Notes under the pieces: model-generated
Told to the model about the DNA's origin: nothing
What the model saw: only the letters and a program-made list of their open reading frames with translations
The model's database searches: none
Source of the DNA: Psychrobacter proteolyticus
GTDB lineage: Bacteria; Pseudomonadota; Gammaproteobacteria; Pseudomonadales; Moraxellaceae
NCBI RefSeq assembly: GCF_003350005.1
Contig: NZ_QLKS01000002.1
Coordinates: forward strand, 62,001 to 126,000
Direction: 5' to 3'
Length of the DNA: 64,000 nt
Shown: positions 18,458-28,751 of the stretch, piece by piece
Layout: each line of letters opens with the position of its first letter
How positions within the stretch are numbered: the first letter of the stretch is position 1
Translations under genes and position numbers: made by a program

Positions 18458-19747
18458 ATGATCAAAGCTATCAAAGGTTTTAATGATATTTTGCCTGACC
18501 AATCAGCAAAGTGGCTGCATTTAGAAGCGATATTGGCTGATGTACTTGGTAGGTACGGTTACGAGCATATTCGCTTGCCTATTGTTGAACAAACGGATCT
18601 ATTTGCGCGTGCTATTGGCGGCGCGACTGACATCGTCGAAAAAGAGATGTACAGCTTTACTGATAAATCTGAGCCGCCAACGCCGTTAGCGTTGCGTCCT
18701 GAAGGCACAGCTGGAGCAGTACGCGCAGTTATCGAGCATAACTTGCTACGCGGTGACACGCCCAAGCTTTGGTACATCGGTCCAATGTTCCGCTACGAGC
18801 GCCCGCAAAAAGGCCGCTATCGCCAGTTTCATCAGTTAGGTGTCGAGAGCTTCGGTAGTGCACTACCAGATGCTGATGCTGAGCTGATTGCGATGACTCA
18901 TCTGATGTGGCAAGAGTTAGGTCTCAATAATGAGATGCGTTTGCAACTAAACAGTTTGGGTGAGCTTGATGAGCGCTATGCTTATCGCGAAGCATTGGTT
19001 ACTTATTTGACTGATAAAAAAGAGCAGCTAGACGAAGACAGCAAACGTCGTCTAACGACTAACCCTTTACGTATCTTGGATAGCAAAGAAGCGAGCACGC
19101 AAGCAGTATTGGCAAATGCGCCAAAGCTTGCTGACTTCTTGGGTGAAGAGAGTGTGGCGCATTTTGAGCAGGTCAAAGCCTATCTGACTGTGCTTAATAT
19201 CGATTTTGAAATCAATCCGCACTTAGTACGTGGCCTTGATTATTACAATAAAACAGTATTTGAGTGGGTAACGGATAAGCTTGGAAGCCAAGCTACCGTT
19301 TGTGCGGGTGGTCGTTATGACGGGCTAGTAGGGCAATTAAAATCAATCGGTACAGATGGTAGCAAACCAGTCAAATCTGAGCCTGGTGTTGGTTTTGCAA
19401 TGGGGCTTGAGCGTTTATTACTACTGATAGAAGCGGTTGCACCGATTGCTGACATACCTGCTTGTGATGTATTCGTCGTGGCCCATCCTGATGTATATGG
19501 TGCTGGCATAAGCTATGCACAGAACTTACGTCACAGTCGTCCAGATGTACGAGTAAAGATGGCCAGTGCCACTAGTCTAAAAGCGCAAATGAAGAAGGCA
19601 GACAAGTCAGGCGCGGCATTGACAGTCATCATCGCACAGCAAGAGCTGGATGATAATACGATTAGCATTAAAGACATGCAGACAGGTGAGCAAAAGACGG
19701 TCGCCCAAGATTGGTTATCAAATACAGATAACTTTTCTCGTCGCTAA
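18458..19747 (+). CDS. hisS: Histidyl-tRNA synthetase
   Basis: HisS charges tRNA-His. The 429-residue class IIa synthetase begins with the typical [13 protein letters not shown] and shows motif 2 ([20 protein letters not shown]), histidine-binding loops [15 protein letters not shown] and AGGRYDGL, and motif 3 ([14 protein letters not shown]). The C-terminal anticodon-binding domain follows ([12 protein letters not shown]...). AAGGA precedes ATG 18458. It belongs to the ispG-hisS-yfgM-bamB-der cluster. The paralogue hisZ, which has lost synthetase activity, is in this same window at 9814. Confidence 0.98.
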   Translation: MIKAIKGFNDILPDQSAKWLHLEAILADVLGRYGYEHIRLPIVEQTDLFARAIGGATDIVEKEMYSFTDKSEPPTPLALRPEGTAGAVRAVIEHNLLRGDTPKLWYIGPMFRYERPQKGRYRQFHQLGVESFGSALPDADAELIAMTHLMWQELGLNNEMRLQLNSLGELDERYAYREALVTYLTDKKEQLDEDSKRRLTTNPLRILDSKEASTQAVLANAPKLADFLGEESVAHFEQVKAYLTVLNIDFEINPHLVRGLDYYNKTVFEWVTDKLGSQATVCAGGRYDGLVGQLKSIGTDGSKPVKSEPGVGFAMGLERLLLLIEAVAPIADIPACDVFVVAHPDVYGAGISYAQNLRHSRPDVRVKMASATSLKAQMKKADKSGAALTVIIAQQELDDNTISIKDMQTGEQKTVAQDWLSNTDNFSRR

Positions 19748-19816
19748 TTGACTTTGACTAATCAGCTTTGTTTGTCGCACTAGCAATTTAATGTAAATTT
19801 TATCAGGTAAATATAT

Positions 19817-20596
19817 ATGGCTCTGACACCTAATTCGCCAAATGCAGATAACTCCATGCAAGCGCTAAAGCAATATGGTAGTTATATCGTTACTGCGATT
19901 TTGTTAGCATTGGCCGCCTACTTTGGCTGGACATACTGGCAAAACAACCATGCGCGAGTAGATACCGTCGCTGCCGATCAATATGCTGATATTCAGCAGC
20001 TAAACGAAGAGGTCAAACTGTCCTCGCAAAACCCAGATTTAGAAGCAGAAGCTCAAGAAGCGCTGACCCAGAGTCGTAGCCAGCTAGACAAAGATATTGA
20101 TACTTTGGTCAGTACGCACGGTGAGTCGGTTTATGCATGGCAAGCGCTGATGATAAAAGCACGTCAACAAGTAGACAATGATGACTTTGCAGCAGCGACT
20201 GAGACATTCAAAAAAGCATTGGCCATCGATTTGGGTGATGCTGGTTTAGAAGCAATTACTCGTTTACGCTATGCAAAAACGCTGTTGGCCGCAGGCGATA
20301 CAGATGCTGCCCTGTCAGAAGCAAACAATGACATGCCAAGCTCGTTTGAAGCAAGTCAGCAGGAGCTACTAGGAGATATTTACTTAGCGCAAGATAATAA
20401 AGATTCAGCGATTAAATCTTATAACAATGCGTGGGAGCTATTACGTAGCCGTCAAGAAACGCGTGCAGTATTGGCATTAAAGATGGAAAGCTTAGGTATC
20501 ACTGCTGAGCCGATTGCTGAGCAAACCAGTCTTATTCAAGAGCCGTCGCTAGTGATGGATACCTCGAATGAAGTCGCTGCCGAAGCAGGGCAGTAA
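19817..20596 (+). CDS. yfgM: YfgM-type tetratricopeptide protein of the Sec translocon
   Basis: A 259-residue inner-membrane protein with a short cytoplasmic N-terminus, one membrane helix (about residues 17-37, SYIVTAILLALAAYFGWTYW), and a periplasmic part with TPR-like helices (FAAATETFKKALAIDLGDAG, ARLRYAKTLLAAGD type repeats, LGDIYLAQDNKDSAIKSYNNAW). In E. coli, YfgM binds SecYEG and the chaperone PpiD and helps outer-membrane protein passage. It sits between hisS and bamB exactly as in E. coli, which supports the call. The C-terminal 35 residues are acidic and poorly conserved. Confidence 0.9.
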   Translation: MALTPNSPNADNSMQALKQYGSYIVTAILLALAAYFGWTYWQNNHARVDTVAADQYADIQQLNEEVKLSSQNPDLEAEAQEALTQSRSQLDKDIDTLVSTHGESVYAWQALMIKARQQVDNDDFAAATETFKKALAIDLGDAGLEAITRLRYAKTLLAAGDTDAALSEANNDMPSSFEASQQELLGDIYLAQDNKDSAIKSYNNAWELLRSRQETRAVLALKMESLGITAEPIAEQTSLIQEPSLVMDTSNEVAAEAGQ

Positions 20597-20742
20597 GTCA
20601 GTAGGCTAGATATTAAGTCAGTAGTATAGTATTGAGAGTTGGTAATCATCCAAAGCTCTTTTTTAATATAACCTAGTGATTACTAATTTGCTGTTGGCCA
20701 ATTTACCAATTAATAATAATTTATCTGTAGTGAGAACATACA

Positions 20743-21951
20743 ATGACTCAATCTATTCGCTCTAGCAAAATATTAAACACCAAGACTATCAAAAAGACAG
20801 TCATGCATGTGGCCGTACTGGCAGTAATGAGCACGGCAGTGATTGGATGTAATCGCGGTATTAAGCCGGTCGTGAATGATCCGGTAAAATTGGTACAAGT
20901 CGCTCAGCCGATTAGCGTACTACAGCCTGTTTTTAGTACAGATGTTGGCAACAAAAAAGCCAGCAAAAAAGATCCGCTAGATTTGCAAGTTGGCTATGCC
21001 AATGGTCAAATCGTTACTGCATCACGCGGTGGTGAACTGTCAGGCTTTAATAGCGCAGGCGAGCGCATATGGTCAATCAATGTTGATGACCAAATCACCG
21101 GCGGTGTTGCAGTAGATGCATTGAGCCAGACAGCTATCGTTAGTACTCGTAGTGGCAAGGTCATGGCGTTTGATAGCACGACTGGTGCAAAGCGTTGGCA
21201 GCAGCAGTTATCAGGCTCGGTTTTGACGCCAGCACTGATTACCAATAATCGTGTGGTATTATCAGCGAATGATGGTTTCTTACATGGTCTGTCGCTGCAA
21301 ACTGGACAGTCAGTATGGCAGTTCGCAACTCAAGTACCTGCTATCAGCGTTCGCGGTAGTGCTGCGCCGACTTTATTAGACAATGAGACGGCACTTTTGG
21401 CGACAGCTGATGGTCGTCTGCATGCAATTACTGTTGATAACGGTCTTCCACTATGGTCAAGACGTGTTGGCGTAGGTGCTGGTAGTAGTGAAGTTGAGCG
21501 CATGAGCGATGTCGATGGTAAACCTATCGTAGATAAAAATCAGTTGTTTGCGATCAGCTATAGTGGTCAGCTATTAGGGATTGATTTGGCTTCGCGTCAG
21601 GTGATGTTCGTCAATGAAATTGCGAGCCTCAGATCACTGGCGGTAAATACTCAGCAAGTTATCGCTACTAGTCTAGATGGCAAAGTAGTTGCTTATGATC
21701 GCAACAGTGGCGAGACGCTATGGGAAAGTGACGAATTGGCTTATCGTGATCTCACCAATCCTGTGATGCTTGGCAACTATATCGCCATTGGTGATTTCGA
21801 TGGCGTAGTGCATTTGTTTGACCCTGCTACGGGTAGCATCGTTAGTCGTGTAGAGACAAAAGGTGCGTTGACCAACTTGCAAGTACAAGGTAGCCGTTTA
21901 ATGACTCAAAGTACGTCAGGACAAGTTGCTATCTGGCAGTTAGTACGCTAA
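20743..21951 (+). CDS. bamB: Outer-membrane assembly lipoprotein BamB
   Basis: BamB is the beta-propeller lipoprotein of the BAM complex that inserts outer-membrane proteins. A signal peptide ends in the lipobox AVIGC (Cys36), followed by a PQQ-type eight-bladed propeller with repeated WxxxxxG-like units: GERIWSINVDDQITGG, TGAKRWQQQLSG, TGQSVWQFATQV, NGLPLWSRRVGVG, SGETLWESDEL. Length 402 residues, normal. It is located between yfgM and der in the usual order. AGTGAG upstream is a modest ribosome site. Confidence 0.95.
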   Translation: MTQSIRSSKILNTKTIKKTVMHVAVLAVMSTAVIGCNRGIKPVVNDPVKLVQVAQPISVLQPVFSTDVGNKKASKKDPLDLQVGYANGQIVTASRGGELSGFNSAGERIWSINVDDQITGGVAVDALSQTAIVSTRSGKVMAFDSTTGAKRWQQQLSGSVLTPALITNNRVVLSANDGFLHGLSLQTGQSVWQFATQVPAISVRGSAAPTLLDNETALLATADGRLHAITVDNGLPLWSRRVGVGAGSSEVERMSDVDGKPIVDKNQLFAISYSGQLLGIDLASRQVMFVNEIASLRSLAVNTQQVIATSLDGKVVAYDRNSGETLWESDELAYRDLTNPVMLGNYIAIGDFDGVVHLFDPATGSIVSRVETKGALTNLQVQGSRLMTQSTSGQVAIWQLVR

Positions 21952-22336
21952 TAACTATACGGATAGGTGCTTATCGGTGATTAACAAATTTTAATATAGC
22001 CTTTAAGCCTATTCTTGATTGTCATTTATGAAACACAAACGCTGCTTAGTCAGCGTTTAGTGCCTTGTGTAAATTGCTTGTTTAAACACAGGCTTTCGCG
22101 TACTCTATGCGACCGATGTGCTATCCATATATACTACTTATTTATGTATAATATGTATAATGAAGCCATCCTATATACTATTTTTAATCGTAAAATAGCC
22201 ATCTATTATTTTTGCTATTGTTCTATCATTCATTTTAATTCACGGTCAATTGCAGCATATCTATTACTATTGTTATGTCACTGGTTATAAGAATAACTGT
22301 ACTGCCCGTCATTGTGCCTTTCACTGAGAGTAACCC
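21952..22336. other. Intergenic region bamB/der
   Basis: A 385-base AT-rich gap. An 8-bp stem AAACGCTG/CAGCGTTT with a 6-base loop (22037-22058) follows bamB but has no T-run. Two TATAAT hexamers lie near 22145-22160 without a good -35. An open frame from 22015 to 22290 is Cys/Tyr/Ile-rich with no ribosome site and is judged not to be a gene. Confidence 0.4.
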
Positions 22337-23758
22337 ATGAGTATCAAGCCTGTGGTCGCCTTAATTGGTCGTCCAAACGTCGGTAAATCCACCTTATTTA
22401 ATCAGTTCACAAAAAGTCGGCAGGCATTGGTCGCTGACCTTTCAGGATTGACTCGTGACCGTCAGTACGGTGATGCAACTTATGAAGATAAATCCTTTAT
22501 CGTTGTAGATACGGGTGGTATCGGTGAAGCTGACGACGGTAGCGGTAATATCGATGACTATATGTCTGAGCAGTCGCATACAGCGATCCATGAAGCAGAT
22601 ATTATTGTATTCGTCGTTGACGCTCGTGCCGGTATGATTGGCGCTGATGCTGAAATTGGTAAATTCTTGCATACGTTAGGCAAGCCTGTCTATGTTGTTG
22701 CCAATAAAGTTGACGGTGTACATGATGCAGCACCTGCTGAGTTTTATGCACTAGGATTGGGCGAGCCGTATCCGATGGCAGCCAGTCATGGTCGCGGTGT
22801 GGGTAACTTGCTTGAAGTGCTAACAGCTGATATGCCTGAGCAAGAAAACATAGTAGAGCCAAGAGGCTTGAAGCTTGCCATTATCGGTCGCCCAAACGTG
22901 GGTAAATCAACGCTCGTCAACCGCCTGCTTGGCGAAGACCGAGTAGTGGTATTCGATATGCCAGGCACGACGCGCGATAGTATTTATATTCCTTATCAGC
23001 GTGAAGGTCGCGACTATGTTTTGATCGACACTGCTGGTGTACGTCGCCGTGGTAAAATCGATGAAAAAGTAGAAAAGTTCTCTGTCATCAAGACCTTGCA
23101 AGCGATTGAAGATTCTAACGTAACCGTGATTGTTATTGATGCTCACGAAGGTATCGTGGATCAAGATTTGCATATGATTGGTTATGCGCTTGACGCTGGA
23201 CGAGCGTTGGTCGTTGCGATCAATAAGTGGGATGGTCTAACACAAGATCAAAGAGACTATATCAAGCTTGAAATGGATCGCCGCTTTAGCTTTATTCCTT
23301 ATGTAAAAATACATTTGATTTCAGCACTGCATGGTACAGGCGTTGGTAATTTATATCCGTCTATCTTACGTGCGTACAAATCTTCGATGTTCGAAGTATC
23401 GACCAACCGTTTGACCCAGATTTTGCAAGATGCGGTGACGGCCAATCCGCCACCAACTGTTGCTGGTCGTCGTATCAAGTTGCGTTATGCGCATATTGGT
23501 GGTCACAATCCACCCGTTATTGTTATTCATGGTAACCAAACCAGTGCGCTTCCTAAGAGCTATCAGCGTTATCTAGAGAATCAGTTCCGTCAAGTATTTA
23601 AGTTAGAAGGCACACCGCTCAACGTTATCTTGAAGCAAAATGATAACCCATATGCGAATAAGAGCGACACGCCGACTAAAGCTAAAGCTCAGCAATTGCG
23701 TCAACGTGAGCGTAATAGATCACAGAAATTTACTACCAAAGATAAAAAGCCTCGTTAA
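22337..23758 (+). CDS. der: Ribosome-biogenesis GTPase Der (EngA)
   Basis: Der is an essential GTPase with two tandem G domains that acts in maturation of the 50S subunit. The first domain shows GRPNVGKST at residues 10-18, DTGGI and NKVD; the second shows GRPNVGKST near 184-192, [13 protein letters not shown] and NKWD. A C-terminal KH-like domain (about 360-450) follows, and the last 25 residues are basic. Length 473 residues is normal. It ends the pilW-der cluster and has its own terminator. Confidence 0.98.
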   Translation: MSIKPVVALIGRPNVGKSTLFNQFTKSRQALVADLSGLTRDRQYGDATYEDKSFIVVDTGGIGEADDGSGNIDDYMSEQSHTAIHEADIIVFVVDARAGMIGADAEIGKFLHTLGKPVYVVANKVDGVHDAAPAEFYALGLGEPYPMAASHGRGVGNLLEVLTADMPEQENIVEPRGLKLAIIGRPNVGKSTLVNRLLGEDRVVVFDMPGTTRDSIYIPYQREGRDYVLIDTAGVRRRGKIDEKVEKFSVIKTLQAIEDSNVTVIVIDAHEGIVDQDLHMIGYALDAGRALVVAINKWDGLTQDQRDYIKLEMDRRFSFIPYVKIHLISALHGTGVGNLYPSILRAYKSSMFEVSTNRLTQILQDAVTANPPPTVAGRRIKLRYAHIGGHNPPVIVIHGNQTSALPKSYQRYLENQFRQVFKLEGTPLNVILKQNDNPYANKSDTPTKAKAQQLRQRERNRSQKFTTKDKKPR

Positions 23759-23783
23759 TTTTAGTGTCTATTGGCTTATAGTT

Positions 23784-23817
23784 AATGTCATCCGCTTGAT
23801 AGTGTGATGACATTTTT
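23784..23817 (+). terminator. Terminator after der
   Basis: AATGTCATC (23784-23792) pairs with GATGACATT (23806-23814); a T-run follows. It is 25 bases after the der stop. Confidence 0.75.
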
Positions 23818-23954
23818 CTATTAATACTCTATAGGTTGAGCTCATAGGTATCTATCTTGCTTAGTACTTCAAAAAATACTCAAATGTTTTACTTATCACA
23901 TCTTCAAAACACTTGTACTATAAACGAAAGCTACCCGCGACTTAGTAGAGTGAT

Positions 23955-25925
23955 ATGAACAAGCGTTCGTCTCAAACCATCCATATGCTTATCTGGCGTT
24001 CTGTCATACAAGCTGTCATATTGGCAGTGCTGGCAGGCTTTTTGTTGCCTTTTATTTATGGCTTAGTACATTACTATCAAGAGAAAAACCACCATATCCA
24101 ACAACTGGCAGCATTACTAACGACTAGTGCATCCACTGCAGATGGGGCACAGGTTGTGGCTAAGCAAGTTAATATCTTGTTAGAGAATGAGCCCACTATT
24201 CAGAGTATTGTATTTTACTCAACCTCTGAGCCGATTGAAGATATAGATCAGTCGCTTGATGATTGGAAAAACGCTTTGTTTGCGCATACTGTCAGTTTTA
24301 ACTATCCAGTAGTTAGTAAGGGTATTGATGCCGGTAGTGTCACATCTAATAAGTCTGATACCAATCAACAGTTGGCAATGGTTCTATCGAATGTTATGAG
24401 CGAGTCATCAGCGCCAGATGAGTCGGCTGGTAAGACCACTAAAAATAGTATACTAATTGGTTATATTAATATTACGATAGATGTAAAGTTGATTCGTTTA
24501 TATTGGTTCCAAAATATCCTATGGTTATGGCTAACAACAGTTGTGCTGATTATTATTTTTGCTTTTTACATTTTCCGAAAACTTAATTGGCCAGTTAAAG
24601 ATATCGAAGCATTGACCGATGTTTGTGACATTGTTATAAGTAACTCTAATGTAGAGCAGTTGCCAGTTATTCCGCAACAATTCAATTTCCAAGAACTGAC
24701 CCAGATCAAGAAAGCATTAATTGTGTTATTCAATCGATTACAAGAAGCAAGGCAAGGTTATGAAACCCTTGCGGCTTTTGAACAGCAATTACATAATAAA
24801 GATGTGTCGTTAGATGTGCAGTTGCACAATTTTCAAAGCATGATTTCTCACGAGTTAAAAACGTCATTGAATGCAATTGTAGGCGGTTTACAACTGTTAG
24901 ATTATGAGACTCTCAGCAGAGAGCAAAAAGACGCAGTAGAGATTATCAGTAGTGGCAGTGATAAATTGGTATTGTCTTTAGATCATATTATACAGTTGAA
25001 CCAGATCCAAAAAGGTCAGATAAGAATTCATAAAAATGAGTTTAATCCATTACAGTTAATCGCTGATCTATTAGCCAAGTTTGAAAATATAGCTACTCAA
25101 AAAGGGTTAGAGCTGATTAGTAATATTCATCATATAGACCATAGTCTCTACGGTGACTCAGAGAAAATACATCAGATACTATCGATACTGCTCAATAATG
25201 CGATTAAGTTCACGCCTGTCGGGAAAGTTACTATTACGTCGCAACTAACACATTTTAACAAGAGTAATAGGTGGCAGATTAGCGTGAAAGATACAGGTAT
25301 TGGTATCGATAATGAGCACCTAGACGATATATTTAATCCGTTCTTTCAGGTGGATTCTTCGCAAACTCGCCAGTACGAAGGCTCGGGGGTTGGCTTGCCA
25401 ATCGTTAGGCAAATGGCGCAGCTTATGGGTGCTACGATTGATGTTGATAGTGTGCTTGGCGTAGGTACACAGTTTACGCTGACCATAGCAATGCCCAACC
25501 AACAGCAATCAAAACAGCAGCGCTTATTGTCTGGCCTAACGATTATTTATTATTACTATCATGAGACAGGCTCCTTATTAGATGAATTGGAGTATCTAGG
25601 TGCTACGATTATTTGTCGTCAGGATATGCAACTAATCATAGATGAAATGAAAAACAATAAAGTCGATATAGTAATGTTTGCTGAAGATGTGTTTCCTAAT
25701 AAAGCCGAGTTGATAGCCAAACGTATTCGTCAGTACGAAAGTGAAGAAGGCAACAAGAGTGAGCATCGAGCACTACTAATATATTGGTATCCGCAGCATC
25801 GTGCACGTTATATAGATAATTTTGAATATGGATTAAAAGCGGCTGGTGTTGACTATTGTCATGTGGCTACACATAAAGAAAGGGCATTGACTGACCTATT
25901 GAAGCAATGGTTAGTTTGGATATAA
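23955..25925 (+). CDS. Membrane sensor histidine kinase with a receiver-like C-terminal domain
   Basis: A 656-residue kinase of unknown signal. Two membrane helices (about residues 14-36 and 185-208) flank a periplasmic sensor region of about 150 residues. Then come a HAMP-like linker, a HisKA domain with SHELKTSLNAIVGG (His299 is the phosphorylation site), and an HATPase domain with INNA-type NNAIKF, DTGIGI and GSGVGLPIV. The last 125 residues resemble a receiver fold, but where the phospho-acceptor Asp should be the strand reads VDIVMFAEDVFP, so the domain is probably degenerate. No response regulator gene is adjacent, so it is an orphan. Its role cannot be stated. Confidence 0.88.
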   Translation: MNKRSSQTIHMLIWRSVIQAVILAVLAGFLLPFIYGLVHYYQEKNHHIQQLAALLTTSASTADGAQVVAKQVNILLENEPTIQSIVFYSTSEPIEDIDQSLDDWKNALFAHTVSFNYPVVSKGIDAGSVTSNKSDTNQQLAMVLSNVMSESSAPDESAGKTTKNSILIGYINITIDVKLIRLYWFQNILWLWLTTVVLIIIFAFYIFRKLNWPVKDIEALTDVCDIVISNSNVEQLPVIPQQFNFQELTQIKKALIVLFNRLQEARQGYETLAAFEQQLHNKDVSLDVQLHNFQSMISHELKTSLNAIVGGLQLLDYETLSREQKDAVEIISSGSDKLVLSLDHIIQLNQIQKGQIRIHKNEFNPLQLIADLLAKFENIATQKGLELISNIHHIDHSLYGDSEKIHQILSILLNNAIKFTPVGKVTITSQLTHFNKSNRWQISVKDTGIGIDNEHLDDIFNPFFQVDSSQTRQYEGSGVGLPIVRQMAQLMGATIDVDSVLGVGTQFTLTIAMPNQQQSKQQRLLSGLTIIYYYYHETGSLLDELEYLGATIICRQDMQLIIDEMKNNKVDIVMFAEDVFPNKAELIAKRIRQYESEEGNKSEHRALLIYWYPQHRARYIDNFEYGLKAAGVDYCHVATHKERALTDLLKQWLVWI

Positions 25926-26036
25926 TGCTGTTTTTATGAAGCTTGGTTTTCCTAGTTAGGCTTATTTATTCTACTGGATATTACTTTTCTGCTTTTTAAT
26001 ATCAAGAAAGTTATATATTAAAGCAGGCATAAAAAG

Positions 26037-26069
26037 AAAAAGACGCCCATTTTAAGGCGTCTTTTTTTT
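26037..26069. terminator. Bidirectional terminator
   Basis: GACGCC (26042-26047) pairs with GGCGTC (26056-26061), with an A-run before and eight T after. It separates the convergent sensor kinase and the carboxypeptidase. Confidence 0.88.
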
Positions 26070-26105
26070 AAACAGTTTTAGCTAGAATTACTTTTAAAGT
26101 CTCTC

Positions 26106-27272
26106 TTAGAAAAGATTCTTTGCCCAGCGTACGATATGTTCCCAAGTACGGCTCATAAAGCCTGACTGCTCGATATCATTAGTTGCGATAATGGGAACTG
26201 AGGCTACCGCTTTACCATCAATGACAGCCATCATTTTACCAACTTCCTGACCTTTCTTGATCGGTGCTTCTAAGCTTTCAGGGATATCGACTACTGTGGT
26301 GATTTTATTTTTCTGTGTTTTGCTGGTCAGAATTTGCAAGTTGTCACCAGTTGCTAGCTCCACTTCATCGGCTTCTCCAAACCATACTGGAAGTTTGCTG
26401 ACGAATTGCCCAGTAGGTGCTTTAGTAACCGTTGTAAAATGACCGAAGCCCCAGTTAAGTAATTCGCGTGACTGATCAGCGCGAGCTTGTTGGCTCTTGG
26501 TACCCATAATGACAGAGATTAAACGCATGCCTTCACGGTTACTTGATGCCACTAAGCAGTAACCTGCTGCATCAGTGTGGCCCGTTTTTAAGCCATCAAC
26601 GGTTGGGTCAGTAATGAGCAAAGCATTACGGTTACCTTGGGTAATACCATTATAAGTGAACTCTTTTTCTGCGTAGATACTATAGTAATCGCCGCTGTTC
26701 TTGATAATAGCGCGAGCGAGTTTAGACAAATCCAAAGCAGATGCTAAATGACCTTCATCAGGCATACCGGTAGCATTGACAAAATTAGAGTTCTCCATGC
26801 CAATTTTTTGCGCTTGTTCGTTCATCAAGATTGCAAACGAGTCTTCGCTGCCAGCAATATGTTCAGCCATGGCTTTTGATGCATCATTACCTGATTGAAT
26901 GATAATACCGCGTAGCATGTCAATGACGCTGGCGGTTTTGTTCACGGGCACATACATACAAGATTGGCTGCTACTACCACGGCACCATGCGTTTGGACTC
27001 ATCAATACCTGTTCATCTTCTTTCAGGTCACCTGATGTTAAGCGTTGCTCAATGATATAACTGGTCATCATCTTAGTCAGAGATGCAGGCGGCAGCGCCT
27101 CATTAGCGTTTTTTTGAGCCAAAATTTCGCCAGTGTTATAGTCCATCAACACATAGGCAGTATTGTCCATTTCAGGTGGTTGTATGGCTGCGTTTGCCAT
27201 TACTGCACTCATCGAGATACTTACACCAACTACCAACTGTACCAGCTGATTTTTTACACGCTTTACTGTCAT
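26106..27272 (-). CDS. dacC: D-alanyl-D-alanine carboxypeptidase (PBP5/6 type)
   Basis: A low-molecular-weight penicillin-binding protein that trims the terminal D-Ala from peptidoglycan pentapeptides. A signal peptide (about residues 1-29) precedes the serine peptidase domain with SLTK (Ser64, Lys67), SGN (127-129) and KTG (229-231). A PBP5 C-terminal beta domain follows, and the final helix (WEHIVRWAKNLF) is the amphipathic anchor that holds such enzymes to the inner membrane. Length 388 residues. The choice between dacA and dacC is not decided by the sequence; the symbol is a family-level label. Confidence 0.93.
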   Translation of the reverse strand: MTVKRVKNQLVQLVVGVSISMSAVMANAAIQPPEMDNTAYVLMDYNTGEILAQKNANEALPPASLTKMMTSYIIEQRLTSGDLKEDEQVLMSPNAWCRGSSSQSCMYVPVNKTASVIDMLRGIIIQSGNDASKAMAEHIAGSEDSFAILMNEQAQKIGMENSNFVNATGMPDEGHLASALDLSKLARAIIKNSGDYYSIYAEKEFTYNGITQGNRNALLITDPTVDGLKTGHTDAAGYCLVASSNREGMRLISVIMGTKSQQARADQSRELLNWGFGHFTTVTKAPTGQFVSKLPVWFGEADEVELATGDNLQILTSKTQKNKITTVVDIPESLEAPIKKGQEVGKMMAVIDGKAVASVPIIATNDIEQSGFMSRTWEHIVRWAKNLF

Positions 27273-27775
27273 ATATCATTACACCGCATCATGGAACCAA
27301 ATGTATCTATCGTTTATGTGTTGTACCTATTTCCATACATTATTTTAAGCAGCATGTCTTAAATGCAGTGTTTAAAATAATGTATCAACGAAAATAGTAA
27401 CGCCTACACAATAGACATAAAATTAACGCCTTATCTTAGCAAAATGACCACCGATGGGGAATCGATAAATGTAAAAATAAGGCAAGTTTGAAAAGAAAAA
27501 TGAAGACCTATCATGTATCTGTTGTGACTACAATCTGACTGTCTTTATAATAGAAGATTCAACGCTCACAAAAAAGCCTGCTGCACTGCTTGTGAATAAC
27601 AAGTAAAGTGACAGCAAGCTTTGATGCTACAGATACCTAGACAATCAGCTGATAAACTTTGCTTAACCGATGTTATAAAGAGTACAGAGCTTTTATTTTA
27701 TTATCATTAATAGCAATACTATTATTAATAAGTTAAGCAGACGACACTAATAGTTGAGTCTAGCTAACTAATTTT
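27273..27775. other. Intergenic region
   Basis: About 500 AT-rich bases between two minus-strand genes. I see no gene with a ribosome site, no terminator and no RNA gene. It should contain the dacC promoter, which I could not place. Confidence 0.4.
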
Positions 27776-28210
27776 TTAGTATTCTGCGTTTGCCAAATCT
27801 TCACATAGTGCTTTATTTTCTTGCTTTGAGAAACCCATTGTCCAACTACGAATACCTTGCAATATCTGGCGATAGTCTTGCTGTGTGGATAGGTATTGAA
27901 TAGCTGCTTTTGGATCTTCTAGAGAAGGCATTAGCTCATGCAGCTGTACAGTATACGACTTATAGAACCGCTGTTTTTGCTTACCATTTAGCATTGGTGG
28001 GCATATCTCTGATAGTACCTGCATCACCGCAATTTCGTGCTTAGTGATATTGATGCCAGACATGTCTAGCGGAATGGTAGTGCCAGAGTTATTCGCAGCA
28101 TTAGAAGCTTGAGACAGCATAGCAACAGACGTTATCAGTCCTGCAATCCCAACTTTTGAAGCAGTATTTGCTATCACAGAAGCTATAGATAATATCGATT
28201 GTTTATTCAT
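27776..28210 (-). CDS. Small exported protein of unknown function
   Basis: A 144-residue protein with a long signal peptide (about residues 1-39, hydrophobic IAGLITSVAMLSQA ending at ASNAA). The mature part is helical with two cysteines (Cys70 in SEICPPML and Cys136 in ALCEDL) that could form one periplasmic disulfide. The sequence has the look of a family confined to Moraxellaceae; I cannot name a function. It is transcribed alone on the minus strand, divergent from surE. The coding statistics and the intact signal sequence make it a credible gene. Confidence 0.75.
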   Translation of the reverse strand: MNKQSILSIASVIANTASKVGIAGLITSVAMLSQASNAANNSGTTIPLDMSGINITKHEIAVMQVLSEICPPMLNGKQKQRFYKSYTVQLHELMPSLEDPKAAIQYLSTQQDYRQILQGIRSWTMGFSKQENKALCEDLANAEY

Positions 28211-28751
28211 TCAGTATTACACTCGCTTGTCTTTATTTAATGGTCATATGTTAATCGGTAAAAAAACAAAAGTCACATAAAATATTGATTTATGTGTAGA
28301 TATCTTGTGAGTCAAAACCGTTTTTTAGCAACATATCAGTAGCATACCCTAATGACGTTACCTCAGTATCAGTACATCAGTTTGTATTGTTGTGGGGTGT
28401 TGCGTATTGTAACGTGATGCTTAATCTACTAGTTGTCATCCGTTTGATACACATGTTTGTCGCGTCATTCTTAGCATATAATCATTAGTATAAGATGAGA
28501 ATGATACTTTGCTAAAGACAGGGTTCGTGTCTGTATATTATTCAGTTATAATCGCCCACGCTATCAAAATGATTATTTTTCGCTGGACTGAGACGTCATG
28601 TCGTTGGAGAATTAGAGTATCATGTTTTCATTTTAAATATGGGTATCGTATTTTTATGCCATATTTTGAACAGACATGGCGCGATAGCAGAATTATCAAG
28701 TAGAGATGTAGAAAGACAGCTAATAAAATATTAACCATATACTGAGTAGAA
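28211..28751. other. Divergent intergenic region upstream of surE
   Basis: About 540 bases. A possible promoter toward surE is TTCGTG (28524-28529) with TATAAT (28547-28552) and a 17-base spacer; the -35 is poor. A frame starting with TTG at 28509 has no ribosome site and is not accepted as a gene. Confidence 0.4.

Noticed and set aside
22015..22290. 91-residue open frame between bamB and der
   Set aside because: Starts without a ribosome site; Cys/Tyr/Ile-rich composition of AT-rich non-coding DNA; no recognisable motif.
28509..28703. 64-residue open frame upstream of surE
   Set aside because: TTG start, no ribosome site, composition unlike the neighbours.
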